Assembly: GCA_003640385.1 (NCBI GenBank)
Contig: RCAB01000128.1
Location: 1 to 64,000 of the forward strand
Origin: Setaria digitata
Taxonomy: Eukaryota > Nematoda > Chromadorea > Rhabditida > Setariidae
Length of the DNA stretch: 64,000 nt
Direction: 5' to 3'
This document shows, in pieces, positions 1-13,559 of this stretch. Position 1 is the stretch's first letter. The number at the start of each line of letters is the position of its first letter. Made by a program: the position numbers and the translations under genes. The notes beneath the pieces were generated by a model. The model was not told where the DNA came from and ran no database searches. It was given only the letters and a program-made list of their open reading frames with translations.

Positions 1-353
1 CTTTCTTTTTTTTTTTTTTTTTTTTTGTAATTTTTTCTCATACTTTTTGTTTTATCTAACGATTCTCCATTTTTTGTCACATTCGATGAAAAGGGTTGGA
101 TGTAGGACTGTCTTCTGTTCGTTGAATTCTTTTTTTCCGCTGCTCATCGGTTTTTTTTAATAATTTTTGGGATGCTTACATGAATTGTTTTTCGTTTTTT
201 GGTGAAGCAATTCTGATATTGTGGTATTTTTCTTGTGATTTATCTTATCAACGAGAAGTGACGTTTTATTCTGTTTTTTTCCGGTGTTTTGAATTGTTAA
301 GCTGATGAGTACTCTTGTAATCTTTGGCACGTTTATATCGCACTTTTTTTTAG

Positions 354-3300
354 GCTAAGGTAGATAGGCTGCGGCATCTGAGGGCGAAGGTTCTGCATTT
401 GGATACTTCTTGTCTTGATGTAGAATTTATTGGCCAAAAGGAACTTCTCTTGTCTAGTGTTGATGAGCTTCTACAACGTTTGGAGGTAGGATTTGTTTCT
501 TTGTTTATATATTTGTTTGTGTCACCAGTCGTCTCGATAACAGTCCTCGGATGGTCGTTGTTAGTTCCTATTTTGGAATTGTACGTATGGTTAGCAACAA
601 CTAGTTGGGAAGATTTATTATTGTATAATTTTTCATATCTCTTGAACTGTCATTCTTGAAGAAATTTATACATCATAGGAAAAGTATTTTGAGTATTATA
701 AATATGATTTTCTAGGATGATTTTGTACCAAAGATGTACATTTTTCATATTTTCCTGTTGCACATTTGAAAAGAGCTGCAGCGGAAATAAGTATTTGTGA
801 AGGATATGAGATAACAAATTCTGAACATTTTAATTTGAGATGTGATACGTTTTGTCCTTATAGCTGTGTTTTGAATTGTTAATTGTCTATCTAGGATGAT
901 CGGTTATTCACAGGAGCAAATATAGGCTTATTATTTGTGTCTACGGTATCGGTTTCCTGGGTTACTAAGTAGTACTAGCTTTCTAGAGAAAGACTGTTGC
1001 TCTGAGTTATCCACTGTTGTTATGTACTAGCCAGTATCATTGTGAAGCAATTTCAGAAGTATTATGCATATTTGGATGAAAAGCTTTCTCAGTTGCTTAT
1101 TCAGGAAAAGATGTCCTCTGAATGTACAATGTTATGCGATGAATTGAAAAATCTGTTAGAGTATGGTCAGCAGTTGTTGAATGATTCAGAAGCACTTCCA
1201 ACATCGTTCAGCTCCGTGTCAGATTCGATGACTGTTCCCATCGAAGCAGCAGTAAAGTTACTCAGTAATGAGGTGGAACTGGAACAGATTCCAGAGACAG
1301 TTATTAATCAATTACGGGAATCACTCGAAAAATCTAAAGATGTTCAAACGCGATTAACTCATCGTGCTGATTTATGGGATCAGTTTGTGGCGGAACGTGA
1401 TTCATCATTGGGAAAGCTGAATGATATTCGCATGCAATTGGATGAAATTGAGAGACGAAAGATGCGACAATTTGATGAAATGCTTGAAGATTGTGAGACT
1501 CTGAAGGTTTTTATTTTTGCTATTTTTTTTTTTTCGTTTTAACGTCTTATAGGGCTTATGGGATTACTTCAGCTATTAACTTTCAGGATAGCTCCGTGTA
1601 GTTCACATTTTTCTTCTTACAGTCATAAACGGAATGTGTAATTTTGCTATATGTTATTATAATTTAATTTGTAAATATTATGTAACATCCTTTAAATAGT
1701 TAATAGACAACGATATTGCAGGTTATTTATTTGAGGTGGTCATTTCTCGCAGATCTCTCATCGCGGTTATTATCTTTAAGTTCACAGCTTTACCCATTGG
1801 CATGTGCTCGACGAGAGGGAAAAGCATTTGCTGAGGATGCTAATGAGCTTGAAAGAAGAATAGAGGTTGAATTATGTATTATTTTTTTAATTTTGTTCTG
1901 ATTTCCCGTAGGTTTTGTGCAAACTAAAGGAGTTCAATTTTTCTAACAAAGTCTCAAGATAATCCCGTCATTGTTTTTATGATTCCGAATATCTTTCAAA
2001 ACTCATCGTAAAATTGCTTTGGATTTCAGAATTTGTTGGATTCGATATCAGCTGAATTCCGAGTAAGAGAAGAAATTATGCGTTCATTAAGCGTAATATC
2101 AAGTGAACTTGATGATATCAGAAATGCATTCGATGGTAGAAGCGTATCAGCTCGTCTGCGGGAGGTCTTTTTGTTTTACAAAAAAAAAAATATAAAAATT
2201 ATCAAGTGAAAAACCTGTTAATTCGACAAAAGAAAAACTTTTGTATTGTATCAGGCGTAGTCTTTCATCTTATATGAATTTTTGTCAAAAAATTATAGGT
2301 GTTAAATGCTAAAGTGAAAGTTGTGTTAATTGGCTTAATTTATTTTCACTTTTTAACTCAGGATTTTTATTGTTATTAAAGTAAAGTCTACTGGTTTCAG
2401 GAATTGCATCAGCAGCTTGAAAGTACTCGAATACATTTGAAAACTCTGGATGAAGATATTGCCAAATACAATGATAATAGGATGTTTTTGACTGAGGAAG
2501 CGGATATTACAACAAAATCCAATTTCGAGAAACTGGGAGAAATTGAGGAAAAACTAAAATTGGTAGGACTTACGGATAATGAGGAAGAGTATGATATTGA
2601 TGCGGCAGCCGAAGTACTAGCAGCAGTATATCCGGATGAGCATCCCCGAAATGTGCTACGTGAACAGGGCATTCCATTTGATAATGATTTATATGATCTC
2701 ACTTCGAGCTCTGCTACAACCGACGATGATGATAACAGCAAATTCAAAACTCCACCCAGTGATGAAGTATGTGTTTTACATTTAAGAGGAAAATGGTAAA
2801 ACAGAAGATATTAGTTTATGTTTGTTGATGCCCTAGATTAAATATAGTGATGAAAGTTCAGTTTGCTTATATCTTTAGAAAACAGTAAGGTTCTCTTTTT
2901 GAACAAAGTAACTGTTTGCTGACAAATTATAGGTATTAGTGCAAGAAGATGAAGAAGATGCTTTTGAGACACATTTATCACCCGATGTAGCGGCACTCTC
3001 ACCAGTTCCCGATGACCCGAGTCCAAGACGTATTCATTATGAGCGACAACGTACTCGATGGAGACGTGTCCTTCGTACTGCGATACCTCTTCAGGTTTGT
3101 TTTCCACACCTCATCAGATAGTAAGCTTTTGGAACAACCTTGTTTTTTTTTTTTTCAGCTTTTAACCGGTGTTAGAAGTTTTGAATGGACTGTCGCTTTC
3201 TTAATATACATTATTTTGTATACATACATTCATTATTTCTAGTACTCTGTTAAAAAATGAATCTAATTACTTGAGTTGTTTAATCATCGAAAGCCGAACA

Positions 3301-3518
3301 TAAAGAATTAATTTTCTCAATCTTTTGTCTATTGGGATCTTAAGTGATTTACTCCATCTTTCTATTATACGGTTTTGTAGGCTATGCTTGTACTGCTTCT
3401 CGGAGCAGCGTGTCTCGTGCCACATTGTGATGATGAAAGTTGTTGCCAGTTGCTCAATAATTTTGCGCGAAGCTTCGATCCGTCGTTAGAATTCTTGAAT
3501 GGACCGCCGCCTTTTTAA
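354..3518 (+). CDS. Nesprin/ANC-1-type KASH-domain protein, C-terminal part
   Basis: Seven exons in phase 0 with GT-AG borders: 354-485, 1057-1506, 1722-1865, 2030-2164, 2401-2766, 2933-3094 and 3381-3518, about 508 residues; the 5' part lies left of the window. The visible protein is mostly charged, helix-rich sequence of the kind seen in spectrin-like rods. An acidic linker follows, then a basic segment (RTRWRRVLR) and one hydrophobic stretch (AIPLQ then AMLVLLLGAACLVP). The short lumenal tail contains NNFARSFDPSLEFLNGPPPF and then stops. This is a complete KASH domain: one transmembrane helix plus a lumenal peptide ending in PPPX, the part bound by SUN proteins in the perinuclear space. 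Family knowledge says such proteins link the outer nuclear membrane to actin or microtubules and position nuclei. Whether this is the ANC-1 or the MSP-300/SYNE orthologue cannot be settled from the tail. Translation of 354-1506 assumes the TTTCAG acceptor at 1056. Confidence 0.93.
3158..3300 (+). repeat. Decayed duplicate of the KASH terminal exon and its 3' flank
   Basis: This stretch sits in the last intron of the KASH gene and matches the end of the true terminal exon plus its 3' UTR (about 3472-3615). Matching landmarks appear in the same order: GTTAGAAG/GTTAGAAT, TTGAATGGAC followed by a C/T-rich stretch and TTAATA, a CATACA..CATTCAT stretch, and GTTAAAAAATGAAT versus GTTGAAAAATGAAT. In the frame of the real exon the copy has a stop (TAA for GAT), and PPPF is changed to LSLS, so it is not an intact KASH tail. 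It starts directly after a strong poly-pyrimidine CAG acceptor and is open in another frame as far as TAG at 3240. Confidence 0.8.
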
Positions 3519-5431
3519 TACAAATGTTCCATACACACACTCATTTATTGTTATTCCTAATATTTTTGTTGAAAAATGAATTTAATTGTCTCGGTTCGTT
3601 GTTCGAAGTTTTTGTTGACTTATAAGGTTTGAAGAGGCAAAAGTCGGAATAATTTATGTTTTATAATTTATCCGTGTTTTTTTCATACATTGTTCCTATG
3701 TAAAAATAAACAGTGAGAAAAATAATTCGTCTTGATGTCAAACAGGTTAATTAACCGTCAAAACGAAATTAGCCAAGGAAAGAGGACACTTCCAACAAAA
3801 ACTGCTCGTTTACAGAGAGCAATCACGGAAATCTACAATGGAAGCCGGAATATGAGACAAGACGTCCTTAAAATAGATTTTAAGTAAAGAAATTTTCCTC
3901 CTTTGAGTGCACGTTGCGCTTCATTTCTTTTAACTACACAAATGAAACTGCTATGGTCTTATTTCTAACTTTTTTATTCCTTGATAAGAAATAATTTTAT
4001 AAACAATAATAAAATAATAGTAATATGTTAAAAGGGAATGTTAATTGCTACTTATAAAAATGTACATAAACATATATAATATCTAAGCGGTGGGAAAACT
4101 AACAAGAATTTCGTTAGTAACGACGAGTGAACAGGAAAAAAGCTGAATACAGTCGGTAATTTTTACTAGATGAAAATGCGACGTATAGGTATAAACTATC
4201 CATATGCGAAAGATTTCTACACCAAAAGTTTCGTTGAGCGGGGCTACAATCTATTATAGAAGGTGCTGAACTCGTACGAGTAAGGAAAGTTATGGTGGTG
4301 AGTTGCACTTTGGAATTAGGGGTTGTTTGAAATTGCAGCCCAAAGAGAATATGGTAAACCTCATCTAAGGCTAAATACGATCACGAGAACGAACGATAGC
4401 AAACAAGTACCGTGAAGGAAAGTTGCAAAGAACTTTGAAGAGAGAGTTCAAGAGGGCGTGAAATCGCTGAGATGGANAAATGTAAGAAATAAATGCTAAA
4501 TTAAATGATTGGTGTATTTACTGATGGTATGCATCGAGAACTTCGTTTATAGCATATTGATACATTTCTATTTTAGTGGACCATTAATATTATATTAATG
4601 GAAACCTAAATATGTTAAAATATGTCTTAGATGAAGTTTTCTTACCCGTGTAACTTACGCTTCATTGTTAAGTGCATCGATTATACTTTTATCAGTTACA
4701 TTTACATGTGATCGCATGCGATTTTATCGGTAAATGGATAATTGATAAAAAAATTTTTTGTATAATATTGTATGCGTTATTTAAGTTACATCTCGATGTG
4801 AACGTTAATCACCTATCCGACCCGTCTTGAAACACGGACCAAGGAGTCTAGCATATACTCAAGTTATTGGGTAGTAAACCTAATCAAATAATGATTACTG
4901 ATGTGAACTGTGCGTATTTGAAATAATATTCCTGTTCAAATTACATGCAGCAGAGATAGCGTGTATGTGTTTGGATCCGAAAGATAGATGAAACTATTTC
5001 TGAGCAGGAAATTTTGGTGGAGGTTCGAAGAAATTCTGACGTTTAAATCACTCGTCTGTAGGGACGAAAGAGAGACTAATTGAAGTCAGAAAATTAGACT
5101 CGTAAATTCAGGAAGAGGACTGGCCGTAAAAACTAGCAGGTCTGACTATGTATAATTTAGAGTATGATTTTCAACTGTAATTTAAAACTTAATTCACTTA
5201 GATCCTGACAACTGAACCGAACACATTGGCAGCAGCACTCAGTACAGTAGCTAATTCTGGTTTTTTTTTTTTCAATAAATGGAATTAGAAATGTTTTTGA
5301 GTTCTTTATGAAACTTTATCGATAACGCAACAAAAGTACTTGTGATTTCCTTGCAAGCAATGCAGCAGCACCAAAGAGGATTAGACACGTGATATATAAC
5401 TGAAGAAAAATTCAAATAATGTCTACTTTCC

Positions 5432-5462
<31 letters not shown>

Positions 5463-6423
5463 GAAAATTTCTTTGAAATCAAATTGAGTAAAATTTCTGC
5501 AGAAAAGAAAATTACAACATATGACAAAAACATTGGACAGTGACGTTATCATTAATAAGGCATATTTTATATGTATATGTATATATAAATTTCAGGACAG
5601 TGCCATAAATCAAAGGCATATAGATTTGAGTTGAACAAAAGGAAAAAAAAAAAGCACATCTGGAAGATTCAAGAACAAATGAATAAAAGTGGAAGACAAA
5701 CAACAAATTATATATTATAATAGATAATGATTACATAAACTTATAAAGCCAAAATATCACATAAATTCCTTTAAACTTTACAGAAGATAATGATAATGAT
5801 AAGCGCTCCTACAGCACTTCTTTATCAAAGCATCCAGGGAGAACGGTCCAAAAAAAGAATTACTTTAACATCTAAAATTAGATTATCCCCAAATTCAAGT
5901 AAATATCTCTATCGATGAGAAGAATCTTCAGTGACAAGCTGAAATCCTTCGCTCCTTCTAGCATCAATAGTATGACTAAACATGTCATTCACAAAATTTC
6001 ACAAACTAATTCTTCTCTCTAATAAAATGAGTTCTGGTTTCTCTATCGACTGCTCTCCTACGAATATTTAACTTATATTTAGTCTGCTATAACGTACACG
6101 TTTTTCATTTGAACTAAAATATTACAAGAAAAAAAAATTAAATTCCAGATTAATGTGTACTACCGCAAAATGGAAACCGGAGAAGTAATCTATTGAAGGC
6201 CGAAAGTGGCAGGATTAGATGCAATTTTTTTGGAAATTTCATTTCCAGCACAGGTATGAAACGAAAAATTGTATAATTAGGGTAATTTCTATAATGATAT
6301 AAATAAATTACAAAGTGAAAAAATGAGAAGGCACGAAGAATTTGGTATTTTTTCCAGTCATTGTTACCAATGTATTTTTTCTCTTTTTTTTTTTTTTGAA
6401 TATCACAGAAACTTCAGATATTT
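3519..6423. other. Intergenic region between convergent genes
   Basis: This is the 3' flank of the KASH gene and of the minus-strand Mextli gene. It is AT-rich with several poly-A/T runs and one ambiguous base at 4477. I see no exon-like open frame with credible splice borders and no RNA gene. Confidence 0.6.
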
Positions 6424-9400
6424 TCATGATTCATTAGAACGTTGAACACGCTCAATTTCGAGTTCGTGTATGATCATTGTTGTTTTCGAATCCAAGTATC
6501 CAACAGCTGAACGCAGTTCTAACAACTGTGCCCGGTTGTAACGCCGTTTGCCTAGATTTATTTCCGCTGCAGCCCCACTACCAGCTGCGGCAGCACTTAG
6601 TTGGGTTAAATTCGGAGTGCTACCTGTTTTACCAGAAGAACGCCACTGAGCATTGCTACTACTTACCGGTGAGACATCGTAGCTAGAAATAAAGATATAA
6701 AAGAAGGATTATCTAAATGGCAGAGAAAACAAATCGCCATCCAAATTTGAAACCTTCCTCGATTATTTCATCAAGATTAATAACAAATTTTACGACCAAC
6801 AATTTGAAAAGACTAAAGAAAACATCATTTTACCCGCTACTTCAGAATTCAGTAATTGGAACAAACTCGATTTCTGTAAAACTATAAATAAACTACCACC
6901 GCATTGTTCTTGCAAAAATTTCAAGTGAAAGTATGAATGTTAGCTTATTTGTTCAACCCAATTCATTAGTAGCCTCGATTTTTGTCAACAACAAACTTTG
7001 TATTTTGGCGATTTGATGAGGACTGAAGTGGCATCGACTTTCTTCTTTCCTTGCGCTGTTCGCGTTCTTCAGCTGATATCCTCGAATGATTTCGTCCAAC
7101 TCTGGTCAAATATTCACTCAGAGCTGCTTGTGCTGCCTATTGTACTAGCAACACATAAAAAACAAAAACCAAACAAAACATTTAAAAAAAAAACACACAA
7201 CTTCTGCAATTCTAAATACTTTATGGAAATCGGACCTGGAAATTGTCGAAAAGAATCGCTAAATTGGGAAATTAAACGTTCGATCTTATAACATTTGTGT
7301 TGAAATTTTAACAAAAAAAATAAACCTGAAGCACTTGCGGATCAGCGCATGACAATTTCAACGTACCATCCTGAGTCGTTTCGATTGATATTCCAACATC
7401 ATCATCATCGTTGTCATCGACTTCTGCACCATTTGTTTCGGCCTAATTTTAATTTCAGACTATTAAAGTCAAATGATCGTCAAGTACCCTCATAAGAAAA
7501 TGGATTAATGTCTAATGGGTTGATATAATAGTAAAAATTACGAAAGCAGCTAGGATACAGAAAAACAATAAATGAAATTAGAGGGGATAAATTGAATCCT
7601 TCTGATGAGAAAGACGAACATTATGAACAAAATAAATGATAATCTGACTCTTGAAATTTTAAGGATATGAAAGGCTTGTCTCGAAAAAGACTTCCTTCCA
7701 CAACAACTTCATAATCTGATTTTGAGCAATCGTTTATACATTCACATATTCCTAGAAATTATACAAAAAATAAATAAATGGATACTCGATTAGGAGAGAT
7801 ATTTCGACGTATTGTCTGTTCGATGAGACGTTTTGCGTAATCAATTGACTCCTGGTTACTGCCAGTTATTGTCAATGTACGATCCTTGCATTTGGAATCA
7901 ACTTTTTGAAACGATATTACTGTTTTACTCAACTCTTCCACTACCGCGACACGTCGACCTTTTACACCCATTACTGCAATTTCACAAAAGTTAACAACCT
8001 ACATGAAGCTAGTTTTTTAAAATGATCTCTATTCTCTTCATTTTTCTATCAGAATAAATAAGAACATAAAATCTCGTGGACATCAACTCCCACCAGCAGT
8101 GGGTTCGGTTTTCCGTAACATGATAATCAATCAGGTCACACGCAGATGACAGAGATGGCCAACTGCGGTATATCCATAAAAGCAAAACTTGGAGTTATTA
8201 TAAACTTCACTTTTGCCGGAATCACTGTTACGTATGACCATTTCCTCGCGTAACTGTGGAACACGGCTCTGAGGTGTTTTTGATTTCAGTTTCGTTTGTT
8301 GTAGTTGTTTGTTAGCTTTTGCCCAAGCTTCTACATCGATTGGCGTTAACTGAGGTAATATGTTGCCAGATGGTACAACTCCAGGGGCTATCATCGGCCG
8401 AGCCCATCCACATAAAAAGAAAATCAATTTCGTTCTTTTCTTAATTCGACTCTTACTGTTACTCCAGTCGCATCATTTTTACCAAGAAAAAAATAATTAT
8501 CAAACGTATTTAAACTCAACTAAATCATCAGTCACTATACAACGAACTGTTGTACATTTCTGTCTACTCGTTCTTGTTGAACTTATAATTTACCCACAGT
8601 CATTTATTTATTTTTTACCCAGTAACTAATTCATGACCAAAAATTTATTCTGCCCAGCATAATCCAACCACTACGAAATTCTCATAATTTTTGAAAAATA
8701 AATGGATGGAGCTAATTTCTGGAGTTTTATACAAGAACACACTTGCAGCAGCAGCCGGTATCAAGTAGAAGCTTGCTGGCGTAGGCTGTGGAGTAATTAC
8801 TGGACTGTTCACATCACCTCCGACAAAAAGTGGAGGAGGAGGACCAGCAAAATTACCAAAAGGATTCACCGGAATTGTACCAAATGGAGGAGCACTTACG
8901 GGTGTCGGATCTGCAAATAAAAAAAAAATAAAAAAAGAAATACCTGACAGGTCAAGAATTGAAACAACAATAATTTCTAATTTCTCTGTTACTGTCAACT
9001 TAAAAGATAATGCTTAACTCACATACAACAAAAATGTAACATACTTTGGCTGCTTATTGGACCGTGATCTTAAACCTCATATGAAGATTACAAAAACCAT
9101 GCATCGAGAAAGATCCTAACCATAGTGTTTGTTAATCAATATAAGGATCAATCTATGAGTGTGAACTTTAGGTACCAATTTGTTGTTGTTGCTGTTGCTG
9201 TTCCGGACGATTAAGGTAATATTGTGTATGTGCCAGGCTTGGTCTCCAACCCATTGCACGCAGTTCCACCAATTCCATCATTTTAAGTCGACATGGCGTT
9301 CCAAGCTGACCATTATCACGACAGCATGCTTGTCGCAGAGACACGAAAACTCGATTCAGTTCATCTGAAAGAAGTTACACATACATCGACCGATTAATGC

Positions 9401-10178
9401 ATTTACATAAATAAATAGCGCCATAAAGTATCAAGCAAGTTGTACCTTATGTTGACAAGATCAAAACAAAATTACCACCTTGGTTGCTGGTTTATGAATG
9501 AAGAATGCATTCCTGACAGCAGAAGCATTCATTAAAATTTCTCTTATAGCAGATAAATATTTGCCTAGTAAATAGTTGATAAGCACATTAATTACTCGCA
9601 CAAGTTCACGGAAAATTAAAACTTTAAAGTTTAGGAGAAAAGAATAACAAACTTTTATGAGACTGTTCAAGAAGTTGTCCAGAAAATTTCAGCTGTTGAC
9701 AGAGAACAAAAATTTGATTAGCAAGCTGAGCATTAAACAGTCCACCTTTCACAGATGTATTTATTTGGTTCATTAAACTGAGCAGCTGCTCTGAAAAAAA
9801 AAAACAAAAAAAATTGACAACAGACTTAAGAAGTACAATGAAGAATCTTGAAAAAACTGTAATAATATTAACACGATAATGGGTTATGATAATCAAAACA
9901 ATATTTATCCTCACTATGCTGATGCAAATAATTTTTACCATAATATAATACCTCATCATCAGCAGTTTTTACTGTCCAGAAAGCATTCTGCTTTATCAGA
10001 ATGATATTTTTAACAAATTAGGATATTTATTACAAAGAACAGATGCATATTAATATTAGATGAATTGTGCTATGTCATGAAAGCAACAAAAGAAGTACCC
10101 AAAGTTGATATATTAAGTCGGAAATAATATAAAATCCCTTAAGGAAACTTCTGAATTGGTAGAATTTTTAACTCAAAG

Positions 10179-10219
<41 letters not shown>

Positions 10220-11472
10220 CGAAGCTAATCCTCCTGCAATTAAAAATTTTTTGTGTGGAATTTCAACTGGAAAAAGTCAAATTTGTTGATATTTTTTACG
10301 ATCAAAAAAGCATGGAACAAAGAAATGATTCGATTATTTATAAAAACGATCTCGAAAAACTGTGAAGAGATTCTAAATTTCATACTTCTAAAATCATAAT
10401 CAACAACACATTATTATTTTCACCATATTAAAAGTACTAAATTTAATACAATGCTCTTCACTTCTCCTTTAGAGGCTGTAAAATAATTTTGTTTATTTGG
10501 CTTTCGAAAAAAAAAAAGCAACTGTTCCAAAGTTTGCATTCTTATCAAAATAAGATAATAGTAAAAAATAAAAACAAATTATGTTCTATAACAGTGATCA
10601 TTTTTCTTTCTCAACCGCTGATATCAAAAAGATAATTCGATTATAAGTTCATTTTTCATGATAATATTCAGTGGTAGAAAAAAAAAAAAGATAATTCCAG
10701 TAATTTTAATTTACTTGCCTTCATCTGCCTTTTATTCCTGGAAAATTAGGATTGAAATAAATATCTTTTTAGCAGGAATTAATAATTATTGGTTTATTAT
10801 CCTAAATTACAGGAATAATTATTGCATCGGTTGACAAAAATGGAAGCAATTTACACTGCATTTTGCAATAAATTCATTATTTCATACTACACTAGTTTGC
10901 AACCATATCAGTTAGAACATGCCATTGAATATGATACAAACTATTCCAAATTTTTAATTTCAGAAATGAATTTAAATGTCCAGCTGTTCAAACAAAAAAA
11001 AGAAAAACATTCCAGAGACCTACAAAAAATTAAAGTGTAGGATGAAGAATTTAACCGTAAAACTAGGCAAAATTTCGTCAACGCTTCCAAGCATACGATT
11101 ATTTCACTTATCTTATAATATAATAATAATAACAGTAGTCACATCACTTTTTCTTCTCAAATTCCTTGAATTCATGAAAATTAATAGGAATTTCAAAATA
11201 AATCAAACTAACGATGGAAGAATTGATACAAAGAATTCATTGATGTGTACAATGACTGGGATGACTAATTCTCATATATGAAAGTTCATCCTAATATGAA
11301 ATTTTTCTTTTTTTGCAGCTTTATTCAATCAAAATCAGCTAAATGCCATTCTCTTAACAATGCAATTCACTACTTAAAAAAAAATGAGGTGAGAGATGAG
11401 AAGCATATAACAATAATATTATTGAACTGTGCCATTTTTAACTAAAATATGCTAAAAATTATCCACAGCTGA

Positions 11473-11505
<33 letters not shown>

Positions 11506-13072
11506 AGAAACTGTAATAAAACTATAATGTTCAGCTTTAGTTCATTTTCTTCCACAGAAACAATTCGACATCTAAGAAAAAATCTAACTCACTGGAAAAT
11601 TTTTTCTATAAAGTTAAACTTTTTACTTTTCTTTTCCAAAAGCAAAACTGTTCCACTTTTCTCCACGACTTAGAACAAATGAATCTGATCAATAAGCTAA
11701 TAAATGATTTAAAAACAAAAAAATAATTCCCTTATCAGCTGCATAAAATTTGCGCAAATCATGGGAAACGGTGTTGACATGCTGCTGACACTTAAGCAAC
11801 ACTGTACTCAATGAAATCGGAAATTTCCACTCCAACGGTACATCTGATTTATTCCACAAAATATTTCTCATAAAAAGAAAAAATTAATGTGGTCAGTCTG
11901 AATACTATTTTCCTTATTACTGTCATTAATAATGATTATGATTTTAATCAATACATCGGATGATTAATTGCTGCTAATCGATATCAGCTGATTATTCTTT
12001 CTAAAGTTGCACCAATACTTGCCAATACTCCGTAGACTGCTAATCCTTTACTCATCACAAATAAGTTTTCATTCCTTAGTATTATTTTGAAATTTTTTCT
12101 AATTTATTGCAAAAGAAAAAAAATATAGTCGAAATTTAGCAATAGTTCCAACTTGAAGCAAATTAAAACTACATTCAAGAAACCGGTCCCTTTTTGCACT
12201 ACTTTTGGCTGTTCATTTTTTCTTTTTTTTTTTATTTAACTGAATGATATTCAAGGTGCATTCTATACTTTCTAGTAATGCTATTGCATTAGCTACTTCC
12301 TCAAACTTCGGAGCAATTCATCAAAGTTATGATGCTCTCAATATGCTACCAAATTTAAAGAAAATCTGCGTTTCAGGAGATAGTTTAACTTCTAACTTCT
12401 CTTCACAACAAGTTTCAACATTAACAGAAACGGCTATCTCACTGTTCTAACGCTCTATTGAAAAGCAGAGTTGCATGCGTATATGGTATTTCTTAAGGGA
12501 ATTCGGGTTAAATTCACGGCTGCAATTATTATATATAACTCATCCATTCTTTAAACTACTATTAAATTGGAAGTAAAACATTTTTTAAAAAACCTCTCCT
12601 TGAAATTCAAAAATATCTATTTATTTGTTTGCTTGTTCTTGTTCAGCATATTCCTAGAATCATTAAAATTAATGGACAGGTACCAGAAAAATGAAGTGAA
12701 AATAATTATAACTGCCATTGTGAAGAAACAATATTTTTGCAGCTTACTTTGTTTAAGATACCAAAATTACATTACCTGAAGATGAACACTCCAATAATAA
12801 ACAGCAATTGTAGTTGAATGCCGATGCTGAACCTTTCTAATCTTACGTCAAAAGAAAGGGTAAGTGTCTCTTTAAAGTATCAATGTCCATATTTCTTCTT
12901 TCTAACTTATCATTCCTCTCTTTCAGCCAAGAGAATTCTAGGACTAAAAGAAACAAAATATGCCATAAAGCTCACCAACGGAAAGCTGTTCCGGTTGTTG
13001 GCCGATATGTTTGGCATTGAACCAGTCGTTCGAAAATGGCGTTGTTTCGCATGAATAGGTCGATGTATTCAT
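6424..13072 (-). CDS. mxt-1: Mextli-type eIF4E-binding protein (MIF4G-like + KH + eIF4E-binding motif)
   Basis: Exons in transcript order: 13072-12976, 12433-12350, 11843-11730 (3' border unresolved), 9790-9653, 9364-9176, 8910-8743, 8387-8211, 7973-7786, 7442-7326, 7136-6997 and 6682-6424, about 556 residues. All other junction phases agree. Residues about 60-207 are helical and MIF4G-like, with MMELVELRAMGWRPSL followed by YY and a poly-Gln tail. A Pro-rich linker follows. A KH domain spans about 312-380, with signature GKIMGVKGRRV (the GxxG loop). An acidic stretch comes next, and near the C-terminus the canonical eIF4E-binding motif YNRAQLL sits at about 519-525. This combination is diagnostic of Mextli, which binds eIF4E and mRNA to promote translation. 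The first two exons are the least certain. The third exon lacks a GT donor where phase requires one. ATG 13072 was chosen because it opens an exon with an ideal GTGAGC donor. Confidence 0.88.
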
Positions 13073-13559
13073 CACGGAAAATAAAAAAAAAAAAAACAGC
13101 CGTAAATGAATGCGTAACAAATAATCACTGAATGTGATAGGATGATTGATAAGTGAGAAGAAAGCAATAGTGATAAATAAAATCATAATGTTAAAATTAA
13201 TTACAAATAATAACTATTAGAGTAACGAAATTGTACTTAATGAAAGTAATAGATAATTAAAACTGATATACCTTGTTTAACAAGTAAAATTTAGTAGATT
13301 CGCAGAGTTTTTACCAGAGATATCAGTGCTAGTGATATTGATATTGACAAAAAAAGGTGAATGATAATGAAAATGATAAGTGATAAGAGGGTGATAAGAA
13401 CGCGACGATGATGTGATCGGATGCGCGTCTTCGTTCGGTCGTTTTGTTTGGAGGTAATGATTGGAAGTAGCTTTTTTTGTCCGACGAGAGAGAAAGAAAA
13501 AGGAAAGGAATTGTGTTCGCAGTGTACAGTCTGGTGCTTCGCGATTGGGAATCGGTCGC

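Noticed and set aside
12818..13054. Plus-strand open frame with an internal GT-AG intron (KRILGLKETKYAIKLTNG)
   Set aside because: The opposite strand gives an exon with a cleaner GTGAGC donor that joins in phase to downstream Mextli exons. The plus-strand reading has no partner exon.
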